In this document: one piece after another, positions 18,816 through 27,916 of the stretch | Layout of the letters: each line of letters begins with the position of its first letter | Position numbering within the stretch: the stretch's first letter is position 1 | NCBI GenBank assembly: GCA_022706085.1 | Contig: JAKJDF010000002.1 | Location: 411,479-475,478 of the forward strand | Direction of reading: 5' to 3' | Length of the DNA: 64,000 nucleotides | From: Candidatus Latescibacterota bacterium | GTDB lineage: Bacteria > Latescibacterota > MWCZ01 | Program-made: the position numbers and the translations under genes | The notes under the pieces: model-generated | Told to the model about the DNA's origin: nothing | Seen by the model: the letters and a program-made list of their open reading frames with translations, nothing else | Databases searched by the model: none

Positions 18816-20153
18816 ATGCCACACACGAAGTCCATTCCGTACGCCAGACGTCTTCCCGTTCGCGCAGAGGTTGAGGTGCTGGTTGCGGGTGGTGGCCCCG
18901 CCGGCGTGGCGGCGGCCGTCACGGCAGCACGTCAGGGACGCATGGTGCATATCCTCGAGGCACATTCCTGCTTTGGAGGCATGGGGACTGCGGGGCTTGT
19001 GCCAGCGTTCATGCAGTTCACTGACGGTGTGAACTTTCTCGCCGGCGGTATCGGGAAAGAAATTCTCGACGAACTGCGGCGCCGCGGAGGAACCTATCCG
19101 CCGGACGGAATGGGTATCCGGGCTGAAGTGCTGAAACGCGTGTACGACGACATGGTGAGCGATGCGGGCGTGGATTTCACCTTCCATGCGCACGTGGTGG
19201 ACGTGCTGTGGGAGGAGCGAGGTACGGTTTCCACCGTGGTGTGTGCGGGAAAAACGGGCCTGTTTGCGGTGGAAGCGAAGACATTCGTGGATTGCACCGG
19301 TGATGGTGACGTGTGTGCGTTTGCCGGCGCGCCGTACGAAAAGGGCGACGAAACCGGCGCGATGATGCCGGGCACACTGTGCAGCCTCTGGGCCGATATT
19401 GACTGGGAAGCGGTGAAGGCGGGCGGCATCACCGGGGAAGAACGCAACAGGCGGCTCGAACAGGCGTTCAAGGATGGTGTGTTTACGCTCGAAGATCGCC
19501 ACCTTCCCGGAATCTGGCCGGTGGGGGATCACATCGGAGGTGGGAACATCGGGCACACCTTTGAAGTGGACGGAACGGACGAGGAGTCCCTCACCGCGGC
19601 GTACGTCTGGGGCCGGAAGTCCATGACCGAATACGAGCGGTTCTACAAGGAGTACCTGAAGGGGTACGAGAAGATGGCACTCGTGGCTACCGGCTCGCTG
19701 CTGGGTGTGCGCGAGACGCGCCGCATCATGGGCGACTACGTGTTGACCGTGGATGATTACACCAATAGAGCGGTTTTTGATGACGAAATCGGTCGGTACT
19801 CATATCCGGTGGATATCCATATCGCGAAGCCGGACAGGAAGAGTTACGACGCGTTTGTGAAAGAGCACACGACCATGCGGCTGGGGAAGGGGGAGAGCTA
19901 CGGTATTCCGTACCGCATCCTCACGCCGAAGGGACTGAAGAACGTGCTGGTGGCCGGGCGGTGCGTCAGTACGGACAGGCAGGCGCAGAGCTCCATCCGG
20001 GTAATGCCGGGGTGTTACATCACCGGGCAGGCGGCGGGAATGGCGGCGGCGCTCATGGTGGAGACGGGGAAGGATTCGCGCGGCATCAATGTGCGGGAAC
20101 TGCAGAAGCGCCTGAAAGCGATGGGCGGATATCTGCCGAATTACGCGGGGTGA
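18816..20153 (+). CDS. FAD-dependent oxidoreductase (FAD_oxidored family)
   Basis: 445-aa flavoprotein. The N-terminal dinucleotide fold reads VLVAGGGPAGVAAAVTAARQG, with the ribose-binding acidic residue in ILEAH. CFGGMGTAG follows, as in the pfam12831 group. A second FAD contact is CTGDGDVCAFAGAP. The C-terminal FAD loop is VLVAGRCVSTD. GVRETRRIMGDY is strongly conserved with the paralogue at 41120. The substrate is unknown; members sit in sugar loci of uncultured bacteria. It starts 10 nt after Trm112 with AGGAGG upstream. Confidence 0.85.
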   Translation: MPHTKSIPYARRLPVRAEVEVLVAGGGPAGVAAAVTAARQGRMVHILEAHSCFGGMGTAGLVPAFMQFTDGVNFLAGGIGKEILDELRRRGGTYPPDGMGIRAEVLKRVYDDMVSDAGVDFTFHAHVVDVLWEERGTVSTVVCAGKTGLFAVEAKTFVDCTGDGDVCAFAGAPYEKGDETGAMMPGTLCSLWADIDWEAVKAGGITGEERNRRLEQAFKDGVFTLEDRHLPGIWPVGDHIGGGNIGHTFEVDGTDEESLTAAYVWGRKSMTEYERFYKEYLKGYEKMALVATGSLLGVRETRRIMGDYVLTVDDYTNRAVFDDEIGRYSYPVDIHIAKPDRKSYDAFVKEHTTMRLGKGESYGIPYRILTPKGLKNVLVAGRCVSTDRQAQSSIRVMPGCYITGQAAGMAAALMVETGKDSRGINVRELQKRLKAMGGYLPNYAG

Positions 20154-20274
20154 ACGACTGGAGGGACGCGCTTCGTCGCGTCCGTTTTGTCCGGCCGTCG
20201 CGACGATTCCCGGGACGAGGTAATTCTTCACTGCGTTCGGTGACGATGAGGCTTGCGTGCGCGGAGAAACGCAG

Positions 20275-21009
20275 ATGCCGTCGATGAACATGCCGTGGGG
20301 CACCATGGCGTACACCGACTCAGGGGACGCGGGAGCCGGGGCGCCGACCATGCTGTTTCTCCACGGAACGGGGTGCGATGCCGGGGACTGGGACGCCGTG
20401 ATTGCCGCGCTTCCACCCACGGTGCGCAAGGTGACGCTGGAATTCCGCGGGCACGGGCGGAGCAGCGTGCCGAATGACACCTTCACCTTCAGCGATCTGG
20501 CGGACGACGTGGTGCAGTTCATCGAGGCAATGAAGCTCAGGCGGGTTATTCTGGTGGGACACAGCCTTGGCGGCATGGTGGGGATGCAGGTTGCCCCGCG
20601 CTGCGGGGACGTTGCCGTACTCATCCTGCTGGAAGGCTGGACGCGGCTCGGGTGCATGGGGAAGGCATTCCGGGGAGAGCGATTCTACGGTCGCCTTAAC
20701 GCTGCCGCCACCGGGGCGATTACGCGGAAACGCCACACGACGATGGCCCGGTTTTCCACGGAGGCGTGGGAGCATTTCTGGCAGTCGGTGCGCGAGTTCG
20801 ACGGATCCGGCTTCCTGAGCGAAGCCCGTATCCCGATTCTGGAGGTTTACGGCGGAATGGGCCGCGTGCCGGGGGCCGAACACGAGCTACGGGTGCCGGA
20901 GAATCTCTATATTCAAACCGTGTGGATACCCGACGCGGGGCATTATCTCCCCATCGAGAAGCCGTTCGAAGTAGCGAAGATTTGCGCCGATATGGCGGAG
21001 TTTGTGTAA
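20275..21009 (+). CDS. Alpha/beta-hydrolase
   Basis: 244-aa hydrolase. The oxyanion region is FLHGTGCD, the nucleophile elbow GHSLGG, and the catalytic His lies in DAGHYLP near the end. It resembles the haloperoxidase/epoxide hydrolase-like group without a reliable substrate. ATG 20275 has GGAG about 9 nt upstream; a GTG at 20257 is also possible. A degenerate copy of the GTCATTCTGA-type repeat may lie just upstream (20222-20249). Confidence 0.82.
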   Translation: MPSMNMPWGTMAYTDSGDAGAGAPTMLFLHGTGCDAGDWDAVIAALPPTVRKVTLEFRGHGRSSVPNDTFTFSDLADDVVQFIEAMKLRRVILVGHSLGGMVGMQVAPRCGDVAVLILLEGWTRLGCMGKAFRGERFYGRLNAAATGAITRKRHTTMARFSTEAWEHFWQSVREFDGSGFLSEARIPILEVYGGMGRVPGAEHELRVPENLYIQTVWIPDAGHYLPIEKPFEVAKICADMAEFV

Positions 21010-21038
21010 TCTGGAGCGAGGAAGGAAAGACTACCTCT

Positions 21039-22100
21039 TTGGACCCGATAAAGCCATTGGTTCGCACGTTGCCGCCCTATACACTGGCGGCGCTTGAGAC
21101 GAAGATCAAGCTCAATCAGAACGAAAATCCGTATGAGATCCCGGTGGACCTCAAGGAGGAGGTGCTGCGCTTCGCGCTGGAGCGGCCGTGGGGGCGGTAT
21201 CCAGATTTCGTGCCGGATGAGTTCCTCGCCCTTCTGGCAGCGCACGTCGGTTGGGTGCGCGAGGGGATGCTGGCCGGAAACGGTTCGAACGAGCTGATCC
21301 AGGCTATTCTCGCGGTTACGTGCGGGCCCGGCACGAGAGTGCTGGTTGTTCAGCCGACGTTCACGCTGTACAAGCTCCTGAGCCGCATCAACGGCGCCGA
21401 AGTGGTAGAGGTGCTGCTTCGCCGCGAGGATCTGGCGTACGACATTCCGGCGGTGTGCGCGGCTATTGACGAACACAAACCCGCGGTGGTGATTGTCTGT
21501 TCGCCAAACAACCCCACCGGCAGCGCGCTGACGCTGGACGAGTGGCGGCAGGTGTGCGAGCGGGCGCCCGGGCTGGTGGTGGCGGATCAGGCGTACGTCG
21601 AGTTCGGCGGGGACTGCGTGGCGCCCCTTCTGAAGGAGTTTCCGAACCTTGTGATGCTGCGCACGTTCTCCAAGGCGGGAACACTGGCGGGCCTGCGGGT
21701 GGGGTATTGCGCTGCGTCACCCGATACCGCCGAACAAATCGCCAAGGCGAAACTGCCGTACAACCTGAACTTTTTCTCGATGGCGGTTGCCGCCATGGTG
21801 GTGCGGAACTGGAACCGGTTTGAACCGGTCATCGCACGGATTCGTTCGGAGCGGGAACGCGTGTACGCCGCGCTCGGGAACATGCCGGGGGTACGCGTGT
21901 ATCCCTCCGCCGCCAACTTCCTCCTGTTCGAAACCGCCCGCCCGCCCGCGGAGGTGTTCCGCGGCGTGTATGACCGGGGGGTATTGATCCGCGACGTGAG
22001 CAAATACCCGCTTCTCGGCAAGGCGCTGAGGGTAAGCATCGGCACGCCGGAGGAAAATGACGCCTTCCTTTCCGCACTTCGTGCAACATTGAGTGCGTGA
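21039..22100 (+). CDS. hisC: Histidinol-phosphate aminotransferase
   Basis: PLP-dependent class I aminotransferase of 353 aa that converts imidazole-acetol phosphate to histidinol phosphate. LNQNENPY, the SPNNPTGS motif and the PLP lysine in RTFSKAGTLAGLRVGY are visible. The start is a TTG at 21039, with AGGAAGG upstream. No ATG or GTG gives the standard N-terminus, and the frame open to 20766 overlaps the previous gene. The rest of the his operon is absent. The stop abuts the YhaM-like gene. Confidence 0.92.
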   Translation: MDPIKPLVRTLPPYTLAALETKIKLNQNENPYEIPVDLKEEVLRFALERPWGRYPDFVPDEFLALLAAHVGWVREGMLAGNGSNELIQAILAVTCGPGTRVLVVQPTFTLYKLLSRINGAEVVEVLLRREDLAYDIPAVCAAIDEHKPAVVIVCSPNNPTGSALTLDEWRQVCERAPGLVVADQAYVEFGGDCVAPLLKEFPNLVMLRTFSKAGTLAGLRVGYCAASPDTAEQIAKAKLPYNLNFFSMAVAAMVVRNWNRFEPVIARIRSERERVYAALGNMPGVRVYPSAANFLLFETARPPAEVFRGVYDRGVLIRDVSKYPLLGKALRVSIGTPEENDAFLSALRATLSA

Positions 22101-22108
22101 GGCACGCC

Positions 22109-23059
22109 ATGCCCGACCAGACCCCGCGTCACGTTGCAGACATCGTTCCGGGTGAAACCGTGACGATGTTCCTCGCCCTGCGCGGGAAGCAACTGAGGGA
22201 GCACGAGGGGAAGCCGTTTCTCCGTTTCGAATTCGCCGACCGCACCGGGCGGATCATGGCGGTGACAAGCGACAACATGGACGCGTTCTGGAACGCCGCG
22301 GACCAGAATGACGTGGTGAAAGTGCGTGGGGTCGTCGGCACGTGGAACGGAAAGAAGACTCTGCGCATTCAGCAGATGCGGCGCGCAAAGCCGGGGGAAT
22401 TCGAGGCGGGGGACTTTCTTCCCCGCTACGAAGGGGATACGGACGCGCTCTGGAAGGAACTTGTCGCGCAGGCGGAATCGGTCACCGACCCGCCGCTTCG
22501 CTCCGTGCTGGGTTATCTGGTAGATTCGGAAGAGATGCGGGGCCGGTTTCTGCAGGCACCCGCGGGAAAACTCTGGCACCACACGTACCTCGGAGGCCTC
22601 GCGGAACATACGGCGAATGTGGCTGCCCTTGTGGATTCGGCGTGCAAACGATATCCTCTTGCTGACAGAAACCTCGCCATCGCCGGCGGGCTTCTTCATG
22701 ATATCGGGAAGATTGACGCGTTCGACGTCTCCACGACAATAGAATACGGGGATGCCGGGCGCCTTGTGAGTCATATTGTCTTGGGAGAGCGCATCGTCGC
22801 GGAGTGGTGCCGTTGCGTTCCCGAACTTCCCGCGGGCCACGCCGACAAGCTGTGCCATATCGTGTTGGCACACGAGCTTTCCGGCGATCAACGCTCTCCC
22901 ATACCGCCAATGACGCTGGAGGCCGCGATTGTTGCCGCGGCGAACCAGCTTGACGCCACGGCCGGGGCGTTCGCCCGGATTCTCACGAGAGAACGCGAGA
23001 CCGGGCAAGCCTGGTCGGCCTGGGTGAATACGCTCGAGCGGCACGTATTTCTGAAATGA
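22109..23059 (+). CDS. YhaM-like 3'-5' exoribonuclease (OB fold plus HD domain)
   Basis: 316-aa protein. The N-terminal OB fold (about 10-95) contains the nucleic-acid-binding segment FLRFEFADRTG. A phosphohydrolase HD domain follows (about 130-290), with metal ligands in WHHTYLGGLAEHT, LLHDIGK and later His/Asp residues. The layout matches B. subtilis YhaM (about 314 aa). ATG 22109 has GAGG upstream; GTG 22097 overlapping the hisC stop is the alternative. Confidence 0.87.
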   Translation: MPDQTPRHVADIVPGETVTMFLALRGKQLREHEGKPFLRFEFADRTGRIMAVTSDNMDAFWNAADQNDVVKVRGVVGTWNGKKTLRIQQMRRAKPGEFEAGDFLPRYEGDTDALWKELVAQAESVTDPPLRSVLGYLVDSEEMRGRFLQAPAGKLWHHTYLGGLAEHTANVAALVDSACKRYPLADRNLAIAGGLLHDIGKIDAFDVSTTIEYGDAGRLVSHIVLGERIVAEWCRCVPELPAGHADKLCHIVLAHELSGDQRSPIPPMTLEAAIVAAANQLDATAGAFARILTRERETGQAWSAWVNTLERHVFLK

Positions 23060-23153
23060 CCGTGCCGTGGCGACGGTTCCCGCATGGCCCGCGGCACGCC
23101 GGATCGCCGACATCAGACGAGAGGCAGAAAAGAGTCGCTTTCACAACCGAGAC

Positions 23154-23182
23154 TTGCCGTCCTCCTGTTCGCCGCCTATTAT
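23154..23182 (+). promoter_or_regulatory. Candidate sigma70 promoter of topA
   Basis: TTGCCG at 23154-23159 and TATTAT at 23177-23182 are spaced 17 nt apart. The predicted transcript would have a leader of about 70 nt before the topA ATG. Confidence 0.5.
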
Positions 23183-23262
23183 CAGAAAGATTGTAACCCC
23201 TTATCTTCCGCGCTGATAGTACTCTCAACGCTGATCGCCCGAACCGCGATTCTGGAGTAACC

Positions 23263-25770
23263 ATGCCACGTTCGCTTGTTATTGTTGAATCACCCGCAAA
23301 AGCCCGCACCATCAACAAAGTCCTCGGACGCGAGTTCGATGTTCGTTCCTCCATGGGCCATGTCAGGGATCTTCCTGAGAACTCGCTCGGGGTGAATGTG
23401 GAGGAGGATTTCCTCCCGCAGTACGAAGTGCTTCCCAGCAAGCGAAAAATAGTGAACGAGCTGCGCATGGCGGGAAAGAACGCAGAACGGGTGTACCTTG
23501 CGACGGACCCCGACCGCGAGGGGGAGGCGATCGCCTGGCACATTGCTGAAGTCATGCGACTGGGGAAAAACCGCACGCGAAGGATCACCTTCCACGAGAT
23601 TACGCCGCGGGCAATCAGGGAGGCACTGGACCATCCCACCGGGCTCGATATGCACAAGGTGGACGCTCAACAGGCACGCCGCGTGCTGGATCGCCTCGTT
23701 GGATACCAGGTGAGCCCCCTCCTCTGGCAGACCGTGCGCAAGGGATTGAGCGCGGGGCGCGTCCAATCGGTGGCATTGCGCATGGTGTGCGAGCGCGAGG
23801 AAGAGGTTCTCGCGTTCAAGCCGAGGGAATACTGGACGGTACTTGTTGCGCTCAAAAACAGAGCCATTACCTTCGAGGCCGACCTCTGGAAGGTTGACGG
23901 AAAACTCGCGAAAATACCCGACGAAGCTCATGCCAAAGCGCTGGTGGAGGAGCTTGCCCGCGGCCAGTTTGACGTAGTGAGCCTCGAACGCAAGCGCCAG
24001 AAGCGCCGCGCGTTCCCACCGTTCATTACAAGCACGCTCCAGCAGGAGGCGGCACGCAAGCTCGGATTCTCTACCAGAATGACCATGAGCGTGGCGCAGG
24101 AGCTGTACGAAGGCGTTGAGGTAAAGGGCGAACTTACCGGCCTTATCACGTACATGCGGACCGATTCGACGCACCTGGCGCCGGAGGCAGTTTCGGCTGC
24201 GCGGCAGTACATCGCGAAGGCGTACGGCAAGGAATACGTTCCGGCGCGGCCGAATGTTTTTAGGAACAGCAAGTCCGCTCAGGAAGCGCACGAAGCCATC
24301 CGGCCCACTTCGATGGACCGGCCGCCGGAAGCTGTTCAGGGCGAGCTTTCCCGCGATCAGTTCCGCCTGTACCAACTGATCTGGAACCGTTTTGTCTCCT
24401 CACAGATGGAGGCGCAGGAACTCGACGTGACGGAACTTGTTGCGGCGGGCGGACGCTTCCAGCTTCGCACGACCGCGAGTGTGGTCGCGTTTGACGGGTT
24501 CACGCGCGTCTACCTTGAGGGACAGGACGAAGAGAAAGAAGAACAGGAACATCCGATTCCGCGTGAACTTATCACGGCGTGGGACCGCATGGAACAGGGT
24601 GGCAAACGTTCCGCGGAGCCGCTTCTGAACGGGTATGCACCGGCAAGGGTGCTCCCTGAGCAGCATTTCACCAAACCGCCTTCCCGCTTCACCGAGGCAA
24701 CGCTCGTCAAAGAGCTGGAATCACGGGGAATTGGCCGTCCCAGCACGTATGCTCAGATCATCAGCACGATTCTCGATCGCGAGTATGTGGCGAGGAAAGA
24801 GGGAAAGCTGGTTCCGACAGAACTGGGCAAAATAGTGAATCGTATTCTGTCCTCGCAATTTCCGGACATTTTCAACAGCGAGTTCACGGCGAGGATGGAA
24901 GAAGAGCTGGACCGCGTCGAACAGGGCAGCGATCACTGGAAATCCGTGCTGAAGGAGTTCTACAGCGGCTTCGAGGCGACGCTCTCCAGCGCGATGAAAC
25001 GGCGATCGGAGATCAAGAAGCTTACGGTGGAGCAATCTGACCGCGTGTGCGAGAAGTGCGGCAGACCGATGGTCGTCCGGCTGGGGCCGAGGGGGCGTTT
25101 TCTGGCGTGTTCGGGCTTTCCGGAGTGCCGGAACACGGTTGCGCTGGAGACGGAAGCCGCGCCGCCGGAAATCCCGGTGCCTGACGGCGTCACATGCCCG
25201 AAATGCGGGAGCGGAATGACGGTGCGCAACGGTCGTTACGGGGTGTATCTTGCGTGCGAGAAGTATCCCTCGTGCCGCGGCGCGCGTCCGATTCCGACCG
25301 GTGTTCGGTGCCCACGGCCCGGTTGCAACGGTGAGCTTGTCATACGGACGAGCAAGCGGGGAAAACACTATTACGCGTGCGACCAGGCGGGTTGCACCGT
25401 GCTGTACTGGGACAAACCGGTTCCGCTTCCCGAGCCGGATCCGGCAACCGGCCTCAGGTTCCAGCTTGAGAAAACGCGCCGCGATGGCACAACCGTCGTG
25501 TCTCCCGGTGTGTATCCCCCTCCCGCACTGCGACGACGAAGCACCGACGCCGAACATCGGTCGGGCGCGCGGACGGGGAGCAGGCACCCGCGGCCGGCCC
25601 GCGCCGGTACGAGGACGGCTGAGGCCGAACCGGCATCCGGTCGGCGTGGCACCGCATCGAGGAAATCGAGCCTGAGCAGCGGCGCTGCCGTCGGCGCGGC
25701 ACCATCGGCGGCTCGAAAAAGGTCCTCCGCGAAGCGGTCTGCTGCCGGCACCGGCAACGAGCGGAAGTAG
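23263..25770 (+). CDS. topA: DNA topoisomerase I
   Basis: Type IA topoisomerase of 835 aa that relaxes negative supercoils. TOPRIM motifs are VESPAKA at the N-terminus and TDPDREGEAIAWH with Asp82/Asp84. The catalytic Tyr297 is in GLITYMRTDST. Three C-terminal topoisomerase zinc fingers follow (CEKC, CPKC, CPRPGC units, about 588-715). An Arg/Lys/Ala-rich low-complexity tail of about 90 residues (about 745-835) likely binds DNA nonspecifically. The stop is 33 nt before the recombinase gene. Confidence 0.97.
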   Translation: MPRSLVIVESPAKARTINKVLGREFDVRSSMGHVRDLPENSLGVNVEEDFLPQYEVLPSKRKIVNELRMAGKNAERVYLATDPDREGEAIAWHIAEVMRLGKNRTRRITFHEITPRAIREALDHPTGLDMHKVDAQQARRVLDRLVGYQVSPLLWQTVRKGLSAGRVQSVALRMVCEREEEVLAFKPREYWTVLVALKNRAITFEADLWKVDGKLAKIPDEAHAKALVEELARGQFDVVSLERKRQKRRAFPPFITSTLQQEAARKLGFSTRMTMSVAQELYEGVEVKGELTGLITYMRTDSTHLAPEAVSAARQYIAKAYGKEYVPARPNVFRNSKSAQEAHEAIRPTSMDRPPEAVQGELSRDQFRLYQLIWNRFVSSQMEAQELDVTELVAAGGRFQLRTTASVVAFDGFTRVYLEGQDEEKEEQEHPIPRELITAWDRMEQGGKRSAEPLLNGYAPARVLPEQHFTKPPSRFTEATLVKELESRGIGRPSTYAQIISTILDREYVARKEGKLVPTELGKIVNRILSSQFPDIFNSEFTARMEEELDRVEQGSDHWKSVLKEFYSGFEATLSSAMKRRSEIKKLTVEQSDRVCEKCGRPMVVRLGPRGRFLACSGFPECRNTVALETEAAPPEIPVPDGVTCPKCGSGMTVRNGRYGVYLACEKYPSCRGARPIPTGVRCPRPGCNGELVIRTSKRGKHYYACDQAGCTVLYWDKPVPLPEPDPATGLRFQLEKTRRDGTTVVSPGVYPPPALRRRSTDAEHRSGARTGSRHPRPARAGTRTAEAEPASGRRGTASRKSSLSSGAAVGAAPSAARKRSSAKRSAAGTGNERK

Positions 25771-25803
25771 ACGATCCGCCGCGGCGCCGGGGAGAAATAT
25801 CTG

Positions 25804-26709
25804 ATGCGAGCGGCTATCGGGGATTTCATTCAGTACCTCGTCGGCGAGCGGAATTACTCGCAGCACACTGCCCGTGCGTACCGCGCCGACCTTCTCCAGT
25901 TCGCTGATTACCTCGAAGAGGAACTGGCTCATCCGCCGGAGCTGCGCGACCTTACCCGAGGGTATGTGCGCACCTACGTCACCTGGTTGATGGAAACGGG
26001 GCACAAACAGCGCACCATCGCCCGCAAACTCGCCAGTATCCGATCGTTCCAGACGTATCTGCAGAGGCATGATCTCGTCAGCGAGCAGGACTGGGGTCGG
26101 CTTGCGCCTCGCCAACAGCAGCGCACGCTTCCGACCGTGCTGGATGCCGACCAGATGGCGCTCCTTATGACGTTGCCCCCGAATGAAGACCCCACGGGAG
26201 TGCGCGACCGGGCAATCATGGAGCTGTTGTACTCCTCGGGGCTGCGGGTGTCGGAACTCGTCGCGCTCGACCTCGAACACCTCGATATCGCCGAGGGACT
26301 TGTGCGGGTACGCGGCAAAGGGAACAAGGAGCGCATAGTTCCCGTCGGAACGATCGCGCTGGAGGCCCTGGACCGGTACATCCGCGAGTTCCGTCCGCTG
26401 CTCATTCCTCCCGCATTGCGCCGACGCAAGTTTTCGCCGCTCTTCGTAAGCAAACTCGGCAGGAGGCTCAGTGTAGAACGCGTCCGCGCCATGGTGACCG
26501 GATATCTTCGGCAGGTGAGCAACTCCGAACATCTGGGACCTCATCTGCTGCGTCACGCCTGCGCGACACATCTTGTGGAGCGGGGTGCCGGGCTGAGGGA
26601 TGTTCAGGAAATGCTGGGACATTCGAGTGTAACGTCAACACAGATCTACGTGTCGGTTGCCAGTCGGCGGTTGACGCAGATTTACGGGAAGTCGCACCCC
26701 AGGGCGTGA
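25804..26709 (+). CDS. xerC: Tyrosine recombinase XerC/XerD
   Basis: Site-specific recombinase of 301 aa that resolves chromosome dimers at dif. The SAM-like core-binding domain covers about 1-90. The catalytic residues are Arg148, Lys172, His247-x-x-Arg250, His273 and Tyr282, all present. Placement after topA and before hslV matches the topA-xerC-hslV order known from Firmicutes and others, which favours XerC. A 31-nt piece of its 3' region is duplicated just downstream. Confidence 0.93.
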   Translation: MRAAIGDFIQYLVGERNYSQHTARAYRADLLQFADYLEEELAHPPELRDLTRGYVRTYVTWLMETGHKQRTIARKLASIRSFQTYLQRHDLVSEQDWGRLAPRQQQRTLPTVLDADQMALLMTLPPNEDPTGVRDRAIMELLYSSGLRVSELVALDLEHLDIAEGLVRVRGKGNKERIVPVGTIALEALDRYIREFRPLLIPPALRRRKFSPLFVSKLGRRLSVERVRAMVTGYLRQVSNSEHLGPHLLRHACATHLVERGAGLRDVQEMLGHSSVTSTQIYVSVASRRLTQIYGKSHPRA

Positions 26710-26717
26710 GGCCATCG

Positions 26718-26748
26718 CGCCTGCGCGACGCATCTTGTGGAGCGGGGT
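26718..26748 (+). repeat. Partial duplication of the xerC 3' coding region
   Basis: These 31 nt match 26556-26586 inside xerC with a single mismatch (ACACATC versus ACGCATC). The copy lies 9 nt after the recombinase stop, directly before the inverted repeat at 26781-26896. Confidence 0.85.
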
Positions 26749-26780
26749 ACGTAAAGATGCGATGAGTCGCGCCGGTGTGA

Positions 26781-26896
26781 GCGCGGGGCTTCGACAGGCT
26801 CAGCCACCGCGCGCCAGATCAGCTGCCATCCGTACGTCGTGGGCGAACTGCTGCCACGTTCCGAGCGCGGTGGCTGAGCCTGTCGAAGCCCCGCGC
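26781..26896. repeat. Perfect 32-bp inverted repeat, family B (GAGCCTGTCGAAG)
   Basis: The left arm 26781-26812 and right arm 26865-26896 are exact reverse complements over 32 bp, enclosing 52 nt. The core is GGCTTCGACAGGCTCAGCC. Other copies of the core occur at 30502-30516, 42556-42580 and 60459-60476. The loop holds no gene. Confidence 0.92.
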
Positions 26897-26942
26897 AAAT
26901 CGTCAACGACGAAACAGGAAACTAGAGGCAGAAAGGCGGAAT

Positions 26943-27482
26943 ATGGACTACCAGGACATCCACGCGACAACGGTGCTGGGCATCGTGCGGGACGGCGTTG
27001 CCGTCATCGGTGGCGACGGACAGGTGACGCTGGGCAACACGGTGGTGAAGCGGAGCACGGTCAAGGTGCGCAAACTTGCCAACAACACCGTGCTGGCGGG
27101 CTTTGCCGGCGGCGCGGCGGACGCCTTTGCCCTGCTCGAGCACTTCGAGGGGAAACTGGAGGAGACCCGGGGCAACCTCGCACGGGCGGCGCTTTCCCTC
27201 GCGCGGGACTGGCGCACCGACAAATTCCTTCGCCGGCTCGAAGCGTTCCTCATCGTCATGGACAGGCAGCAGGGGTTCATTCTCTCCGGCACGGGGGACG
27301 TCATCCAGCCGGAGGACGGGGTAATGGCGATTGGATCGGGGGCATCCTACGCCCTGGCGGCCGCGAAGGCGTATCTCGACGGATCTGCCCTGCCCGTGCG
27401 GGAAATCGTGGAACGCAGCCTCCGCATCGCATCGGACATCTGCATCTACACCAACGCCACGCTGACGATTGAGGAGTTGTAA
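26943..27482 (+). CDS. hslV: ATP-dependent protease peptidase subunit HslV
   Basis: Proteasome-like N-terminal-nucleophile threonine peptidase of 179 aa, normally forming dodecamers capped by the HslU unfoldase. After a short propeptide, the HATTVLGI segment gives the mature N-terminal Thr (Thr9). The conserved [21 protein letters not shown] and [13 protein letters not shown] segments are present. No hslU follows; the next gene is convergent. AGAGGCAG lies upstream of the ATG. Confidence 0.95.
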   Translation: MDYQDIHATTVLGIVRDGVAVIGGDGQVTLGNTVVKRSTVKVRKLANNTVLAGFAGGAADAFALLEHFEGKLEETRGNLARAALSLARDWRTDKFLRRLEAFLIVMDRQQGFILSGTGDVIQPEDGVMAIGSGASYALAAAKAYLDGSALPVREIVERSLRIASDICIYTNATLTIEEL

Positions 27483-27512
27483 GCGGCAACGCGACTCCGC
27501 GCACAACGCACG

Positions 27513-27860
27513 TCACTGACCAGTCTCGTCCACGTGAAACCGGTGGAGCATCCGGTGCACCAGCGGCGTAAACAGCATGGCAGCAACCGTGAGGAACACC
27601 AGGCCGCTGAACAGGGCGTACACAGATGCGAAGAGTTTGGCCGCATCGCCGCGAAGGGGATCTACCGGCCCCATTCCACCGAGAATCATGGACGCGTTGA
27701 GAAGCGCATCGACAAACCCCAGACCGGCGATCCAGTAGTATCCGCCAACCCCTATTCCCAGTGCAATCACCACCAGCAGCAACGCCGCCGCGGTGAAACC
27801 GAGCAATCGGCCGACGAATTGCCGGATCGGCAGTACCGGTTCATGTTTCAGTTCCAGCAT
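27513..27860 (-). CDS. Small conserved-looking membrane protein
   Basis: 115 aa. A basic N-terminus precedes a long hydrophobic segment at about 20-44. A loop NASMILGGMGPVDPL resembles a pore or re-entrant segment, and a second hydrophobic segment spans about 82-103. It ends HRMLHRFHVDE. This two-helix layout recalls minimal channel-like proteins, but I cannot name the family. Convergent with hslV, 30 nt away. Confidence 0.6.
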   Translation of the reverse strand: MLELKHEPVLPIRQFVGRLLGFTAAALLLVVIALGIGVGGYYWIAGLGFVDALLNASMILGGMGPVDPLRGDAAKLFASVYALFSGLVFLTVAAMLFTPLVHRMLHRFHVDETGQ

Positions 27861-27916
27861 GGTTCACCTCACCGTCAAATGCGACGCGGCCCGGATGGGG
27901 CCGTGTCAGTTTCCTC

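Noticed and set aside
24721..26622. 633-aa open frame on the minus strand opposite topA and xerC
   Set aside because: It spans two well-supported genes on the other strand and has no recognisable domain or ribosome site.
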